This document shows positions 46,922 to 56,759 of a stretch of DNA of 64,000 nt, in pieces. The position numbers were made by a program, and so were the translations under genes. Below the pieces are notes generated by a model, which was not told where the DNA came from, made no database searches, and saw only the letters and a list, made by a program, of their open reading frames with translations. The stretch comes from Leptospira terpstrae serovar Hualin str. LT 11-33 = ATCC 700639 (GTDB lineage Bacteria > Spirochaetota > Leptospiria > Leptospirales > Leptospiraceae), in the NCBI RefSeq assembly GCF_000332495.1, contig NZ_AOGW02000008.1:65001-129000 (forward strand). The letters run 5' to 3'. Position 1 is the stretch's first letter. Each line of letters starts with the position of its first letter.

Positions 46922-48325
46922 TTAGTTCGTATTCATGCTGGCGAGGAATTGGTCGTTAGTCTTCGCGCCGCGCATTTTTTCAATCAATAGTTCCATACTT
47001 TCGGTGATACTCATGGGAGAAAGTACTTTTCGGAGGATAAAAACTCGAGTGAGAGTGTCCTGCGGAAGGAGGAGTTCCTCTTTCCTGGTTCCTGAGCGGT
47101 TGATGTCAATGGCAGGGAAAATTCGTTTGTCAGCTAGTTTTCTGTCCAAATGGATTTCCATATTTCCCGTTCCCTTAAATTCCTCAAAAATCACCTCATC
47201 CATTCGGGAACCGGTATCAATGAGAGCTGTAGCAATGATGGTCAGTGACCCACCCTCTTCAATATTCCGAGCCGCTCCAAAAAAACGTTTTGGTTTGTGT
47301 AGGGCGTTGGAATCCACACCACCAGAAAGGATCTTTCCTGATGTGGGAACTACTTGGTTGTAAGCTCTCGCAAGTCTTGTGATGGAGTCTAGAAGGATGA
47401 CTACATCCTTTCCATGTTCCACAAGTCGTTTTGCTTTTTCGATGACCATCTCAGCCACTTGGACGTGACGTTGTGCTGGTTCATCGAAAGTAGAACTTAC
47501 CACTTCTCCTTTTACATGGCGAGCCATGTCGGTTACTTCTTCCGGACGTTCATCAATCAGAAGGACAATAAGAAAAATTTCTGGGTGGTTACGAGTGATT
47601 GCATTCGCAATGGACTGCATAAGAACCGTTTTACCTGTTCTTGGTGGCGCTACAATCAAAGCCCTTTGCCCTTTTCCAATCGGACACATAAGATCAATAA
47701 TACGAGTGTCCAAATGGCTTGGATCAAACTCCATATTGATTCTTTCATCTGGATAAAGTGGAGTTAAGTTATCAAATAAATTTCTTTTTTGAGCAACCTC
47801 AACCGGAAATCCATTAATGGATTCCACTCGAAGCATAGCAAAAAATCGTTCTGCTTCTTTGGGAGGTCGGATGAGTCCTGTAACTGTATCTCCAGTACGA
47901 AGACCAAAAAGTTTAATTTGTGAAGGAGAAACATAAATATCATCTGGACCTGGCACATAATTGTAGTCAGGTGATCGGAGGAAACCATAACCATCAGGCA
48001 GTCTTTCCATAACTCCGGCTGCATGCACCTGACCGTCTTTTTCCGTTTGTGCTTGGAGAAGAGCAAACATCAAATTTTGTTTCTTTAAACCATGAGTGTT
48101 TTCCACTCCCAATCCTTTGGCAAGGTCTGCTAGTTCATTGATGTTTTTTTTCTTGAGTTCTACTAAATCAAGTGGAGGTGGAATGGGACCTTCGTATCTT
48201 CCCTTTTTCTTCTTAAATTGTTTTGGTGGTTCAGAACCATCTTCTTGGTCCATGATGCCGTTTGTATATTCGGTTTGGTCTTCGGGGGGATTAATTTGGA
48301 TTTCGTCTTGTTTGCGTGATGCCAT
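46922..48325 (-). CDS. rho: Transcription termination factor Rho
   Basis: The 467-residue hexameric helicase has an N-terminal Rho domain ([29 protein letters not shown]), the cold-shock-like RNA-binding domain ([24 protein letters not shown]), the Walker A motif [23 protein letters not shown], and the Q/R-loop region ([12 protein letters not shown]). An extra charged N-terminal segment of about 40 residues precedes the Rho domain. Several hairpins without U-runs in this window are compatible with heavy use of Rho termination. rpmE follows. Confidence 0.97.
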   Translation of the reverse strand: MASRKQDEIQINPPEDQTEYTNGIMDQEDGSEPPKQFKKKKGRYEGPIPPPLDLVELKKKNINELADLAKGLGVENTHGLKKQNLMFALLQAQTEKDGQVHAAGVMERLPDGYGFLRSPDYNYVPGPDDIYVSPSQIKLFGLRTGDTVTGLIRPPKEAERFFAMLRVESINGFPVEVAQKRNLFDNLTPLYPDERINMEFDPSHLDTRIIDLMCPIGKGQRALIVAPPRTGKTVLMQSIANAITRNHPEIFLIVLLIDERPEEVTDMARHVKGEVVSSTFDEPAQRHVQVAEMVIEKAKRLVEHGKDVVILLDSITRLARAYNQVVPTSGKILSGGVDSNALHKPKRFFGAARNIEEGGSLTIIATALIDTGSRMDEVIFEEFKGTGNMEIHLDRKLADKRIFPAIDINRSGTRKEELLLPQDTLTRVFILRKVLSPMSITESMELLIEKMRGAKTNDQFLASMNTN

Positions 48326-48465
48326 AGATTGTTCTACATTGATTGTTAGAGTATTTGATTAAATTTGGGAAACCATTTGTGCAAGTTAAGTATGCAAGGG
48401 AAACAGCGAAGTGCGGAGGTGTTTTCTCAAACGGTAATGAAAAAATCGTTTTTCCCTCATTTTCG

Positions 48466-49629
48466 TCAACGTCTTTTTTTTGTCTTTTTTCTCGCTGGAC
48501 TTTGATTTTTACTCGGTTTCTTAGAAGTAGGCCCTGATTTCAAAGTTTTTACTGATTTCTTAATGATTTTGGACTTTTTGGAAGGAACCTGTTTTCCCTT
48601 CCCCGTGGTTTTTTGCGGTTTTTGCTCCGATTTTTCCGAACGTTTTCTTGGGATTACCGTTTTCACTTTGGTTTCATTGCGAAATCGTTCCGAAAGTTTT
48701 AAAAATCGAATTCTGTTTTGTAAGGTAGTTCTTGGAACACCGAGTTCAGTGGCTGTATGAGAGATATTGTTTGAATTGCGTTTAAGCGACTTATGAATGT
48801 AATGCGCTTCCATTTCTTCTAAAACAGACTCCAAAGGAAGTTTTGAATGGAAGGCTTCGTCTAAACTCGGGAATTCTGAATGACCATCTCCCGAAGGGTT
48901 GGCAAAAGAAGAGGGAGAAAAATGGTATAAAAATCCAAATACCTTCTTTTCTTTTTTCAATGTTACAATACGCAATGTTACTCTAAGCTCAGTTAGATTG
49001 GTATATAAAACATTGGTATCTGCATCTTTACCCAAACTCATGTCATGGTCTTTTAAATAACTTGCGAGAACTTCTCTATTGAGGTTGTGAAGGTATTTTT
49101 CGGCGAGTTGGAGCGAGTCACGGAACAATGGTTTTGTGAGAATTTCATTTTCAAAAGTTTCATTATAAAAAACTGTAGATCCAGTGACATCGGTTGCAAT
49201 GAGACCATCTGGAAAATGAGAGAGAATGAGTTCCATAAACCATTGGACAGAGTCTGCATTTTCTTTCTTTTTTTCTAGTTTGGATTCGATTTCTTCCAGT
49301 TTTGGATTACGGGAATGCGAAGCATCTAATTTAGTAAAGGCGGCAAGGAACCTAGGTTTGTCCCAGTTGTCTTTTTTTTCTCCATCTAACCCAATGACCG
49401 GGATCTGCGATGATTCTTTAAAATATAAAATTAGGTTTTCGTGAAGTTCTGTTTCCAGGATGTCCAAAGGGATTTCCTCTAGTTCTTCTCTTTCCCTTCC
49501 CAAATCTGACAACTCGCGGTGGACACGATCTTTCGATAAAAGACCTAATAACTCTCCCTCCTCCGAAATGACGGGAAGGTGGGTGGCTCTTGTCAGCAAA
49601 AAATGACGATAGAGTGATTCAAACTTCAC
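48466..49629 (-). CDS. CBS-PAS-Fis-type regulator with histone-like basic tail
   Basis: The 387-residue protein starts with a CBS-like segment (HLPVISEEGELLGLLSKDRV), followed by a PAS-like domain (ILSHFPDGLIATDVTGSTVFYN, about 130-250) and a Fis-type helix-turn-helix (SNNISHTATELGVPRTTLQNRIRFL, about 285-315). The last 68 residues are a tail in which 27 are Lys or Arg, like a histone H1 tail. Fis domains usually sit behind an AAA+ sigma-54 activator domain; none is present here. The start is GTG with weak support. It lies upstream of rho on the same strand. Confidence 0.82.
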   Translation of the reverse strand: MKFESLYRHFLLTRATHLPVISEEGELLGLLSKDRVHRELSDLGREREELEEIPLDILETELHENLILYFKESSQIPVIGLDGEKKDNWDKPRFLAAFTKLDASHSRNPKLEEIESKLEKKKENADSVQWFMELILSHFPDGLIATDVTGSTVFYNETFENEILTKPLFRDSLQLAEKYLHNLNREVLASYLKDHDMSLGKDADTNVLYTNLTELRVTLRIVTLKKEKKVFGFLYHFSPSSFANPSGDGHSEFPSLDEAFHSKLPLESVLEEMEAHYIHKSLKRNSNNISHTATELGVPRTTLQNRIRFLKLSERFRNETKVKTVIPRKRSEKSEQKPQKTTGKGKQVPSKKSKIIKKSVKTLKSGPTSKKPSKNQSPARKKTKKRR

Positions 49630-49675
49630 TAACCAGTCATTCTTTGGAATTTGTTACCCGTGAAAATCGAAATTT

Positions 49676-50314
49676 TTAGTTTTCTTGAATCGTGTTTTGC
49701 TTTTGTTTGTGAAGGCCCATCCAAATGGGTTGGACCCAAACATTGTCTGCGGTTTGGTATTCTTCTGGGATCTCTGCTTTTTGCGAACGTAAAGACATAA
49801 GACTGTAAACTAGCGAACGTTTGTATGTATGGAGAGAAAGTTGGTAATTCCCAGACAAAAAATATTCTTTTGCATGGTCTTTTTCACTTTTTGCCATCAC
49901 AAGATATCTTTGGATTTTTTCTTTTGTATCCCATTCTAATGGTTTGGAGCCTGACTTATCTTCACCTTCCAGAAGAATCCACCTACCCATGGCTTTTTGG
50001 TAGAGCTGGTTTGCAGATTCTTCCATGGGAAAACAGAGTTTTCGTTGAGTGACAAGAAGTTCGCCTTCAGCGACAGAAAGTGTTTTTTCAATTTCCACGC
50101 GGTTGCCAGCGCGGTAGGTTTCTTCCACTTGCGTACGAATGGTTTCAATGGAAGTTCTACCAGCTTCTAGTTCCAAATTTAATTGGTCTTTGATGTCGAG
50201 AACCAGTGTTATTTTTCCATCCAATTGTTTTTTACGTTCCCTATATGACATTGTGGTTTTTGCCACAATGCTGAGTGTAAAAAAGAAGATGATAACACCG
50301 GTAATCCACTTCAT
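49676..50314 (-). CDS. Exported helical protein of unknown function
   Basis: The 212-residue protein has an N-terminal membrane or signal segment (WITGVIIFFFTLSIVA) and a helical body with long charged helices (GRTSIETIRTQVEETYRAGN) and a TPR-like stretch (KEYFLSGNYQLSLHTYKRSL). One cysteine is present. I chose the ATG at 50314, one base after the upstream stop; a longer frame to 50362 would overlap the upstream gene. No family is recognised. It pairs with the preceding exported helical protein. Confidence 0.72.
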   Translation of the reverse strand: MKWITGVIIFFFTLSIVAKTTMSYRERKKQLDGKITLVLDIKDQLNLELEAGRTSIETIRTQVEETYRAGNRVEIEKTLSVAEGELLVTQRKLCFPMEESANQLYQKAMGRWILLEGEDKSGSKPLEWDTKEKIQRYLVMAKSEKDHAKEYFLSGNYQLSLHTYKRSLVYSLMSLRSQKAEIPEEYQTADNVWVQPIWMGLHKQKQNTIQEN

Positions 50315-50315
50315 T

Positions 50316-51308
50316 TTATTTTTTCTTTTCTTCTGGGTAGATTGCTTTTCCGTTTTCATCAAACTTAGGAGTAGGAGGAACTGATTCGCGTCTAGCTCCT
50401 TCCGTTTCTTTGATTTGAGCGTTAGCTTCTAATAACAAGTCGAGTTTTTTGGAAGTGATGAGTCCGTAGTTGTCATCATGTTGTTCCAATAGGTCCAAAG
50501 GTTTTGCATCAGGATTTCCTGGAGGAACAACCGTTCTTTCCATACGTTTGTTTTCTATAAAGTTAATGAGTGTATCTCTCACCTTCTCGTAGTTACGTTG
50601 TTTTTCTTCGTTACGAGCATCTTTAAGATCTTCGTTGGAACGGTATTGGTATTCTGGTTTGTCTTCGTCCGGTGTTTTGCTATAAATCATTGCAAGGATT
50701 GCAAAACGTTTAGCACGGCGGAGAGTGAGAATCCCTTCTTTATAAAGAGTGAGTTTGTATCGGTATTGGTGTGGGCTGGAATTTAGACCTGTTGTATAGA
50801 GATCTTCGGAAGAACGTAGGTCACGAAAACCTAAACGTAACAAAGCTTTGGCGTTATTGTCGTTGGAACGAATGATCGCCGGTGCCGCAGCTTCGAGCAG
50901 TGCTCTCGCATCTTCAATGTATTTTTGAAGAACGATTTCGAAGATACTTTTCAATTCCCCTTGTGCTTGGCGGAGTTGGCGAAATCCATACACGTAGTTA
51001 CTTTGCAAGTACCACATGTTCCCACTAAAGTCAGATTGGTTGGCAGCTTTGAGAAGTTTAAAATAATCAAAGTCCAAGTTCTTTTTGGAAGGATCTGCTG
51101 CGGGAGTTTCAGCACCCGGTTGGCCTGTGCTTTGCGCCTCTTCTTGGGAAGGAGCCAAATTACTCAGAGCCACATTGATAAAATTTAAGTTTTCTTTGTT
51201 TTCAAAGATTAAAATCCCCAGATTCGTTTGTTCTGGAGATACTGCGCTGATATGTGAGATGTGACCCACAACCATTGCAAAAAAGAGGATGAATTTCCAT
51301 TTTCCCAT
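50316..51308 (-). CDS. Exported helical protein of unknown function
   Basis: The 330-residue protein has a signal peptide (WKFILFFAMVVGHISHISAV), a Pro/Ala-rich spacer (QSTGQPGAETPAADP), and a strongly helical body (LKSIFEIVLQKYIEDARALLEAAAPAI and YRYKLTLYKEGILTLRRAKRFAIL). The C-terminus is highly charged. It has no recognised family. It resembles exported all-helical spirochaetal proteins such as periplasmic flagellar coiling factors only in gross architecture, so I do not assign it to them. It precedes a second exported helical gene by one base. Confidence 0.72.
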   Translation of the reverse strand: MGKWKFILFFAMVVGHISHISAVSPEQTNLGILIFENKENLNFINVALSNLAPSQEEAQSTGQPGAETPAADPSKKNLDFDYFKLLKAANQSDFSGNMWYLQSNYVYGFRQLRQAQGELKSIFEIVLQKYIEDARALLEAAAPAIIRSNDNNAKALLRLGFRDLRSSEDLYTTGLNSSPHQYRYKLTLYKEGILTLRRAKRFAILAMIYSKTPDEDKPEYQYRSNEDLKDARNEEKQRNYEKVRDTLINFIENKRMERTVVPPGNPDAKPLDLLEQHDDNYGLITSKKLDLLLEANAQIKETEGARRESVPPTPKFDENGKAIYPEEKKK

Positions 51309-51360
51309 AGCTCTACCTTGTTTTATATATCGGAGCTACGGGAAAAACCAGGACTAAATT

Positions 51361-52587
51361 TTACATTTTTTGGATTCGTTCTATGGCAGAAATGACGTCT
51401 TCGCGCTTTCCAAAGGCCGAAAGTCGAAAATATCCTTCTCCGGCCGGTCCAAACCCAGAGCCTGGGGTTCCAACCACTTGTGCTTTTCCTAAAAGTTCAT
51501 CAAAAAATTCCCAGGATTTGAGACCTCTCGGAGTTTTTAACCAAATGTAAGGAGCGTTGGTTCCTCCAAATACGGTGTAACCCGCAGTGGTAAGGCCTTC
51601 TCGGATTAGTTTTGCATTTTGCATGTAGTAAGAAATTTGTTCTTTAATTTCTACTTGGCCATGAGGTGAAAAAACTGCCTCGGCTCCTTTTTGTGTCACG
51701 TATGACACTCCATTGAACTTGGTGGTGTGGCGACGGTTCCAAAGAGAATTGAAACTCACCTCTTCCCCTGTTTTTGTTTTTCCTTTGAGGTCTTTGGGAA
51801 TCACAAGGTAAGCACAGCGAGTTCCCGTAAATCCAGCGGTTTTGGAAAAAGATCTGAATTCCATAGCCACTTCTTTGGCACCTGGGATTTCATAAATGGA
51901 TTTAGGAATTTCTGGATCTTGGATAAAAGATTCATAAGCGGAATCAAATAAAATGATACTACCAATTTTTTTAGCAAAGTTTACCCATTCCGTAAGTCGT
52001 GCCTTAGTTGCCACCATACCAGTGGGGTTATTTGGATAACAGAGGTAGATGATGTCTGGTTTTTCTTTTGGGAAATCCGGTTCAAAATTATTTTCTTCAG
52101 TGGCAGGCATATAGATGATATTCGCATATCGTCCATCAGAACCTACTTCGCCAGTTCGTCCTGCCATCACATTGGTGTCGACATACACGGGATAAACGGG
52201 ATCCACAACAGCAATTTTACTATCTAAAGAAAAGATCTCTTGGATGTTTCCACAGTCACATTTAGAACCATCAGAAACAAATACTTCATCTTCCGCAATT
52301 TGTACGCCACGTGCTGTATAATCATGTGCAATAATCTTTTGGATGAGAAAGGAATACCCTTGTTCTGGTCCATAACCATGAAATCCACCAGCACTTCCCA
52401 TTTCTTTGGCCGCATCTACCATAGCATTTACGATTGTGGGTGCCAAAGGTAATGTGACATCGCCAATCCCAAGACGAATGATCTTAGCATTTTGGTTGGC
52501 ATCGGAATAGGCTTTGACCCTTCTTCCAATTTCCGGAAACAAATACCCTGCTTTCAATTTTAAATAGTTTTCATTTATCTGAGTCAT
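51361..52587 (-). CDS. dapL: LL-diaminopimelate aminotransferase
   Basis: The 408-residue PLP enzyme converts tetrahydrodipicolinate to LL-diaminopimelate in one step for lysine and peptidoglycan. The DapL signature is clear: [40 protein letters not shown] and the [14 protein letters not shown] stretch, with the PLP lysine in [14 protein letters not shown]. This pathway variant is characteristic of Leptospira, chlamydiae and plants. Its start overlaps the DUF2203 gene by 17 bases. Confidence 0.96.
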   Translation of the reverse strand: MTQINENYLKLKAGYLFPEIGRRVKAYSDANQNAKIIRLGIGDVTLPLAPTIVNAMVDAAKEMGSAGGFHGYGPEQGYSFLIQKIIAHDYTARGVQIAEDEVFVSDGSKCDCGNIQEIFSLDSKIAVVDPVYPVYVDTNVMAGRTGEVGSDGRYANIIYMPATEENNFEPDFPKEKPDIIYLCYPNNPTGMVATKARLTEWVNFAKKIGSIILFDSAYESFIQDPEIPKSIYEIPGAKEVAMEFRSFSKTAGFTGTRCAYLVIPKDLKGKTKTGEEVSFNSLWNRRHTTKFNGVSYVTQKGAEAVFSPHGQVEIKEQISYYMQNAKLIREGLTTAGYTVFGGTNAPYIWLKTPRGLKSWEFFDELLGKAQVVGTPGSGFGPAGEGYFRLSAFGKREDVISAIERIQKM

Positions 52588-52939
52588 CTTCTTCTTTCTT
52601 TTCCTCTATGAGTTTTCTCGATCTAAATCCTTCATGATAACCGTGTTCGTATAACACATCTTCTTCGCCCCAGGTCCAACAATAAAACCCGCTGCCATGG
52701 TCGAAATCAACAAGCCACAATCCTTTGACATCGATATTCATTGTTAAAATTTCATTTGTCCAATGTTTAACGATTTCGCCAATTTCATCTTCTTTGGCTT
52801 CCAAAACATTTTCTGGTAACAATTTGTTCCGGACATCGTCTGCCAAAACACTTGCTTTCAAATAGTATTCTCTTGTAATATCTCGCACGAGTGGAAGGAC
52901 TTCTCTTGCTTCCGCTAGTGTCCAAATTTTTTTAGTCAA
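52571..52939 (-). CDS. DUF2203-family protein
   Basis: The 122-residue protein has the DUF2203 pattern: [21 protein letters not shown] at the N-terminus, [23 protein letters not shown] in the middle and [11 protein letters not shown] near the end. The function of this family is unknown. I chose the TTG at 52939 because GGAG lies six bases upstream and the N-terminus then matches the family. A longer frame running back to 53029 lies inside pyrB. It overlaps both neighbours by a few bases, as expected for a tight operon. Confidence 0.85.
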   Translation of the reverse strand: MTKKIWTLAEAREVLPLVRDITREYYLKASVLADDVRNKLLPENVLEAKEDEIGEIVKHWTNEILTMNIDVKGLWLVDFDHGSGFYCWTWGEEDVLYEHGYHEGFRSRKLIEEKKEEDDSDK

Positions 52940-53864
52940 AATCCACTCCAAGACTAAGGCAGAGTAAGGCCATTCTGACAACGACACCATACTTCGCCTG
53001 ACGGAAGTAAGCTGCATTGGGAAGATCATCTACATCGGTGGAGAGTTCATTCACACGAGGGAGTGGATGGAGGATGGTTGTGTCTTTTTTGGAAGCAAGG
53101 ACAAGTTCCTTATTTACTTTATAAATATCTTTTAGTTTTTCATACTCTCTATGATCAGGAAATCTTTCCTCTTGGATCCTTGTCACATAGGCAACGTCAG
53201 CATCCCAAAAGGCTTTGATATCTGTGGTCTCTTCCCAAGTCATAGGATACCCTTCCAAATTCTTTTTGTATTTTTCGGGAAGCCTGAGTTCCTCGGGGCT
53301 AATGAGATACAAGTGGACCGGGTAATGTCTGAGAAGATTAATGAGTGAGTGAATTGTCCTTCCGTATTTGAGATCTCCAATGAAGGCGATATTTAATCCA
53401 TCGATCTTTCCTTTTTCAGAGACGATTGTATATAAATCTAGAAGGGCCTGTGTGGGATGTTGGCCGGCTCCATCACCTGCATTGATGACTGGGATGTTCA
53501 CAGCACCGGCGGCAATCCGAGAAGATCCTTCCACGGGATGGCGAATGACAGCGATGTCTACATAAGCTTCAATCATCTTCATGGTATCATAAAGAGTTTC
53601 TCCCTTAGAGATGGAAGAAAATTGAAATCCCACAGTGGAGATCAGCCTTCCCCCGAGCCTTTCCATTGCTGCTTCAAAAGACAGCCGCGTTCGTGTGCTT
53701 GCTTCAAAAAATAAAGAAGCTAAGAGTTTTCCATTCAGAATTCCGAATGCCTTCCCTGATTCTTGAAGGAGATTCATAGCTTGCGTTTTTTCGATAAGGA
53801 AGTTGAGGTCCTCTTTGGAAAATTGGAGGGTGTCTAGAATGTTTTTGTGAGAGTAAGAGTACAT
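52932..53864 (-). CDS. pyrB: Aspartate carbamoyltransferase catalytic subunit
   Basis: The 310-residue enzyme catalyses the first committed step of pyrimidine synthesis. The carbamoyl phosphate motif [12 protein letters not shown] is complete, along with the aspartate-site HPLPRVNEL, the [15 protein letters not shown] motif and [12 protein letters not shown]. No regulatory subunit (pyrI) is visible, so the enzyme may be the unregulated trimer. It leads a tight operon with the DUF2203 gene and dapL. Confidence 0.97.
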   Translation of the reverse strand: MYSYSHKNILDTLQFSKEDLNFLIEKTQAMNLLQESGKAFGILNGKLLASLFFEASTRTRLSFEAAMERLGGRLISTVGFQFSSISKGETLYDTMKMIEAYVDIAVIRHPVEGSSRIAAGAVNIPVINAGDGAGQHPTQALLDLYTIVSEKGKIDGLNIAFIGDLKYGRTIHSLINLLRHYPVHLYLISPEELRLPEKYKKNLEGYPMTWEETTDIKAFWDADVAYVTRIQEERFPDHREYEKLKDIYKVNKELVLASKKDTTILHPLPRVNELSTDVDDLPNAAYFRQAKYGVVVRMALLCLSLGVDFD

Positions 53865-53930
53865 AAGTCGGAAATCTTTTCTCTAGGGTTTTTGGTATCG
53901 AATAAATCGAAAACATATTTTTTGGTATTT

Positions 53931-54344
53931 ATGGTCGACACGATTCAGAACAAACTCCGCGATATGGAACTGGTCACCCAACACCTAGTCCAACCTGACG
54001 ATTTGAACTACCATAACAATCTTTTTGGGGGGAAAATGCTCTCCTGGATCGATGAAGGGATGGCAATGTATGTGATGAATAAAATCCGTTATACCAATAT
54101 TGTCACGATGAGTATGGACAATGTGGTATTTCGCTCACCGGCTCGGGCGGGAGACATCATCCAAATTTATGGAAAAATCGTAAAATACGGAAAATCTTCG
54201 GTCACTTCCCGGACTTTGGCCATTACCAACAACCCACAGACAGGAAAAATGTCGGCTGTGATCGAAAGTGACATCACCTATGTTTGTTTAGGCGAGAATG
54301 GAAAACCAACCGCTTACTTTCGAAACTTTACCCCAACCACTTAG
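53931..54344 (+). CDS. Acyl-CoA thioesterase (hotdog fold)
   Basis: The 137-residue protein has the hotdog thioesterase pattern: [28 protein letters not shown], then [28 protein letters not shown]. This resembles the YciA/BFIT group that hydrolyses acyl-CoAs. I chose the ATG at 53931; the frame extends back to 53847 without a signal for initiation. It converges on ubiX with a 17-base overlap. Confidence 0.88.
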   Translation: MVDTIQNKLRDMELVTQHLVQPDDLNYHNNLFGGKMLSWIDEGMAMYVMNKIRYTNIVTMSMDNVVFRSPARAGDIIQIYGKIVKYGKSSVTSRTLAITNNPQTGKMSAVIESDITYVCLGENGKPTAYFRNFTPTT

Positions 54345-54924
54345 GATAAAGATTTTGCTCTATCCCCAAAAGATTGAAGATCCTTCCCGCGATAAAATCC
54401 CCTAGATCGTCCAAAGTTTTTGGCATTTGGTAGAACCCAGGAGAAGCAGGAAGGATGATAGCTCCTGCCTCATCTAATGCTAAGAGATTTTTTAGGTGGA
54501 TGCGGTTGTAAGGAGTTTCTCTAGGAACAATTATAAGCCTTCTTCTTTCTTTTAGGGATACATCAGCTGCTCTTTCAATTAAGTTCTCTGTAAGGCCGTG
54601 AGACAGGGAAGCCACTGTTTTCATACTGCAAGGTACAACTACCATAGCATCCCAACGGTTGGATCCACTGGCAATGTCAGATCCAATATCAAAAAAATTA
54701 CGCACATGGAATTTATGTTTGGGTTTTACTTTCCATTTGGTTTCCACAAAAGAAAGAATGTCTTCTGCAGATTCTACTTTCGTTTCATACTCTTCTGAAA
54801 ATATACGAATTGCTGCGGGACTTGCAGTTAGATAGGATTCTCCTTCTACTTCATACAAAGCTCGAAGGAATCTGGCGGCATAAATACTACCACTAGCACC
54901 TGCAAGACCCACCACTAGTTTCAT
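54328..54924 (-). CDS. ubiX: UbiX-family flavin prenyltransferase
   Basis: The 198-residue flavoprotein begins [20 protein letters not shown] and contains [46 protein letters not shown] and [12 protein letters not shown], all UbiX signatures. It makes prenylated FMN for UbiD-type decarboxylases. The start shares one base with the UbiA stop (TAATG), so the pair is co-translated. A role in quinone synthesis is inferred; the matching UbiD is not in the window. Confidence 0.93.
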   Translation of the reverse strand: MKLVVGLAGASGSIYAARFLRALYEVEGESYLTASPAAIRIFSEEYETKVESAEDILSFVETKWKVKPKHKFHVRNFFDIGSDIASGSNRWDAMVVVPCSMKTVASLSHGLTENLIERAADVSLKERRRLIIVPRETPYNRIHLKNLLALDEAGAIILPASPGFYQMPKTLDDLGDFIAGRIFNLLGIEQNLYPKWLG

Positions 54925-55832
54925 TAGAAACTAATTCCTGAGGAAATTTTTAATAAAAATTCATTCCATTTATCAAATAGAATCGCAAGGAATAAAACTA
55001 CACTGATCCAAGAATTGATTTGATAAAACAACATCGGTAAGTCTTTGGATTTGTACTGATAGGAAATTTTGTGTTCATACAATACTAAAATTCCTATCAC
55101 AGAAAGGATGAGAAAATACATAAGGCCAAGCCCTGCACTAATTCCTGCAAAGATAAAAAATACAAAAGAAAAGATATGTAATAGAACGGCAATGGCTCTT
55201 GATTTGGTTTCCCCTAAACGAGAAGGGATGCTATGTAATTTTTCTTTTGCATCAAAATCCATGTCTTGGATGGCATATAACACATCAAAGGCGGATATAT
55301 GAAAAAGAAGTCCCAAAGAAAATAAAATGGGAACTAAGTTAATAGTTTCTGTAATGGCAATCCAAGCCCCAAGGGGAGCCAGGGAAATCGCAAATCCCAA
55401 AACCAAATGACAAAAAAGTGTGAATCGTTTTGTCAGTGAATAAAGAAATAAAACAAAAAGAGCCGGAAAGGAAAGTAAAAATGCCAGTTTGTTTACGAAG
55501 AAACTGGCAAAGATAAAAATAAACGCAGACAATCCAATAAAAAGGAGCGCGGATAGTTTGGAAATTTTCCCAGAAGGAATTTCTCTATTTTGGGTGCGGG
55601 GGTTCTTTTCATCAATTTCCGAATCCACATAACGATTGAATCCCATGGCAGCACTGCGGGCACTCACCATACAAACTAGGACAAGAGCCCCAATTCGAAG
55701 TAAGTCCCCCGTGTCCAAGGTGGATTCCAAATAGGCAAGGAGGAAACTTATCCCAGCAAAGGGCAAAGCAAAGAGTGTGTGGGAAAATTTTACCATTTTA
55801 GCGTAAAGAAGTAGGTTTTTAAAGAAGTTCAT
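54924..55832 (-). CDS. UbiA-family prenyltransferase
   Basis: The 302-residue membrane protein has about eight membrane helices. The first magnesium/diphosphate site is [12 protein letters not shown] (NxxxDxxxD), and a second acidic site [13 protein letters not shown] is present. It transfers a polyprenyl chain to an aromatic acid. Coupled to UbiX, it probably serves menaquinone synthesis, perhaps the futalosine route (MqnP/MqnM type), as Leptospira uses menaquinone; the exact substrate is not shown. I chose ATG 55832 because AAGGA precedes it; an in-frame ATG at 55850 lacks one. Confidence 0.9.
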   Translation of the reverse strand: MNFFKNLLLYAKMVKFSHTLFALPFAGISFLLAYLESTLDTGDLLRIGALVLVCMVSARSAAMGFNRYVDSEIDEKNPRTQNREIPSGKISKLSALLFIGLSAFIFIFASFFVNKLAFLLSFPALFVLFLYSLTKRFTLFCHLVLGFAISLAPLGAWIAITETINLVPILFSLGLLFHISAFDVLYAIQDMDFDAKEKLHSIPSRLGETKSRAIAVLLHIFSFVFFIFAGISAGLGLMYFLILSVIGILVLYEHKISYQYKSKDLPMLFYQINSWISVVLFLAILFDKWNEFLLKISSGISF

Positions 55833-55925
55833 GGCATCCTTTCTGCCCATAGTTTAGACAGATAAAAGGTTTTTTGGTTCATTCAGATTCGATTTCTTCC
55901 GTTCTTAGAACCAAGGTCTTAATTT

Positions 55926-56759
55926 ATGAATATCCGTCTTTCCTTTCTTGGTAGATTCCCCGTATCCTTTGTTACATTCGGGATTTTTCTCCTCACCTCT
56001 ACTGCCAATGCCCATCCCAGTTGGGAAGACCGCCCTTTACGTATATTTTTCCATTGTGGAAAAGAACTCTTCACGCAGATGGATGAGGAAGGTCGCGGGG
56101 GTCTCAGTGCCTTACTTGGATTTGTGGAACGAGAAAAAATGGATCTGGATTTAAAACGGGGAAAAGGGTACATGTTGTACCCTTTTAGTCCCAAAGACAA
56201 ACCATTGGAATTTCCTTTTGACGGATTTACTTTGGGAAAACCAAGAGAGATGAACCATGGACCCGTAAAACTGGGCTTAGGTTCCATAAAGGAACTCCTC
56301 GATGTCAAAAATATCGAGGATTATGATGGTTGGATCGTTTACGTTGGTGCCGATGAGGAAACAAAGATCCCCCTCCTTCCCTGGCAAAACCATCCGGAAC
56401 TCCCCCTCTTTCTTCTTGTAGAAGGAAAACCACAAGCCCGTTTTCGCTATTTGTCCAATGTCCACCAAATCGAATGTCCGAGAGATTATGGTAGGCTTGG
56501 AACATTGAATCTATTCTTTCGAAAACGCAATCTGATTCGTTTGGATTATAAATTAGAATCGATCAATTTAACTGATCGGAATCGTTCTTGGAAACAGAGA
56601 AAAGAATCGGAAACAGAAGAAGGACTGGAAAAACCTACGCCGAAAACGAAGGACATAGGGAAGAAAGAGGACAAGTCGAACAAAATGTCCGGCGAGCCTG
56701 GCAGTTCTTACGACCGAGAAATATTAGGTACAGAGATAGGTTTCGGCAAATCTCCTTAG
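55926..56759 (+). CDS. Exported protein of unknown function
   Basis: The 277-residue protein has a signal peptide ending near TANAHP, followed by an exported domain with no known family (PLRIFFHCGKELFTQ, KGYMLYPFSPKDKPLEFPFDG, YDGWIVYVGADEE). The last 60 or so residues are highly charged and low complexity (KQRKESETEEGLEKPTPKTK). Its 3' end overlaps the convergent endonuclease III gene by 125 bases, covering that gene's iron-sulfur cysteines. The tail may therefore be a read-through extension rather than conserved protein. Confidence 0.7.
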   Translation: MNIRLSFLGRFPVSFVTFGIFLLTSTANAHPSWEDRPLRIFFHCGKELFTQMDEEGRGGLSALLGFVEREKMDLDLKRGKGYMLYPFSPKDKPLEFPFDGFTLGKPREMNHGPVKLGLGSIKELLDVKNIEDYDGWIVYVGADEETKIPLLPWQNHPELPLFLLVEGKPQARFRYLSNVHQIECPRDYGRLGTLNLFFRKRNLIRLDYKLESINLTDRNRSWKQRKESETEEGLEKPTPKTKDIGKKEDKSNKMSGEPGSSYDREILGTEIGFGKSP

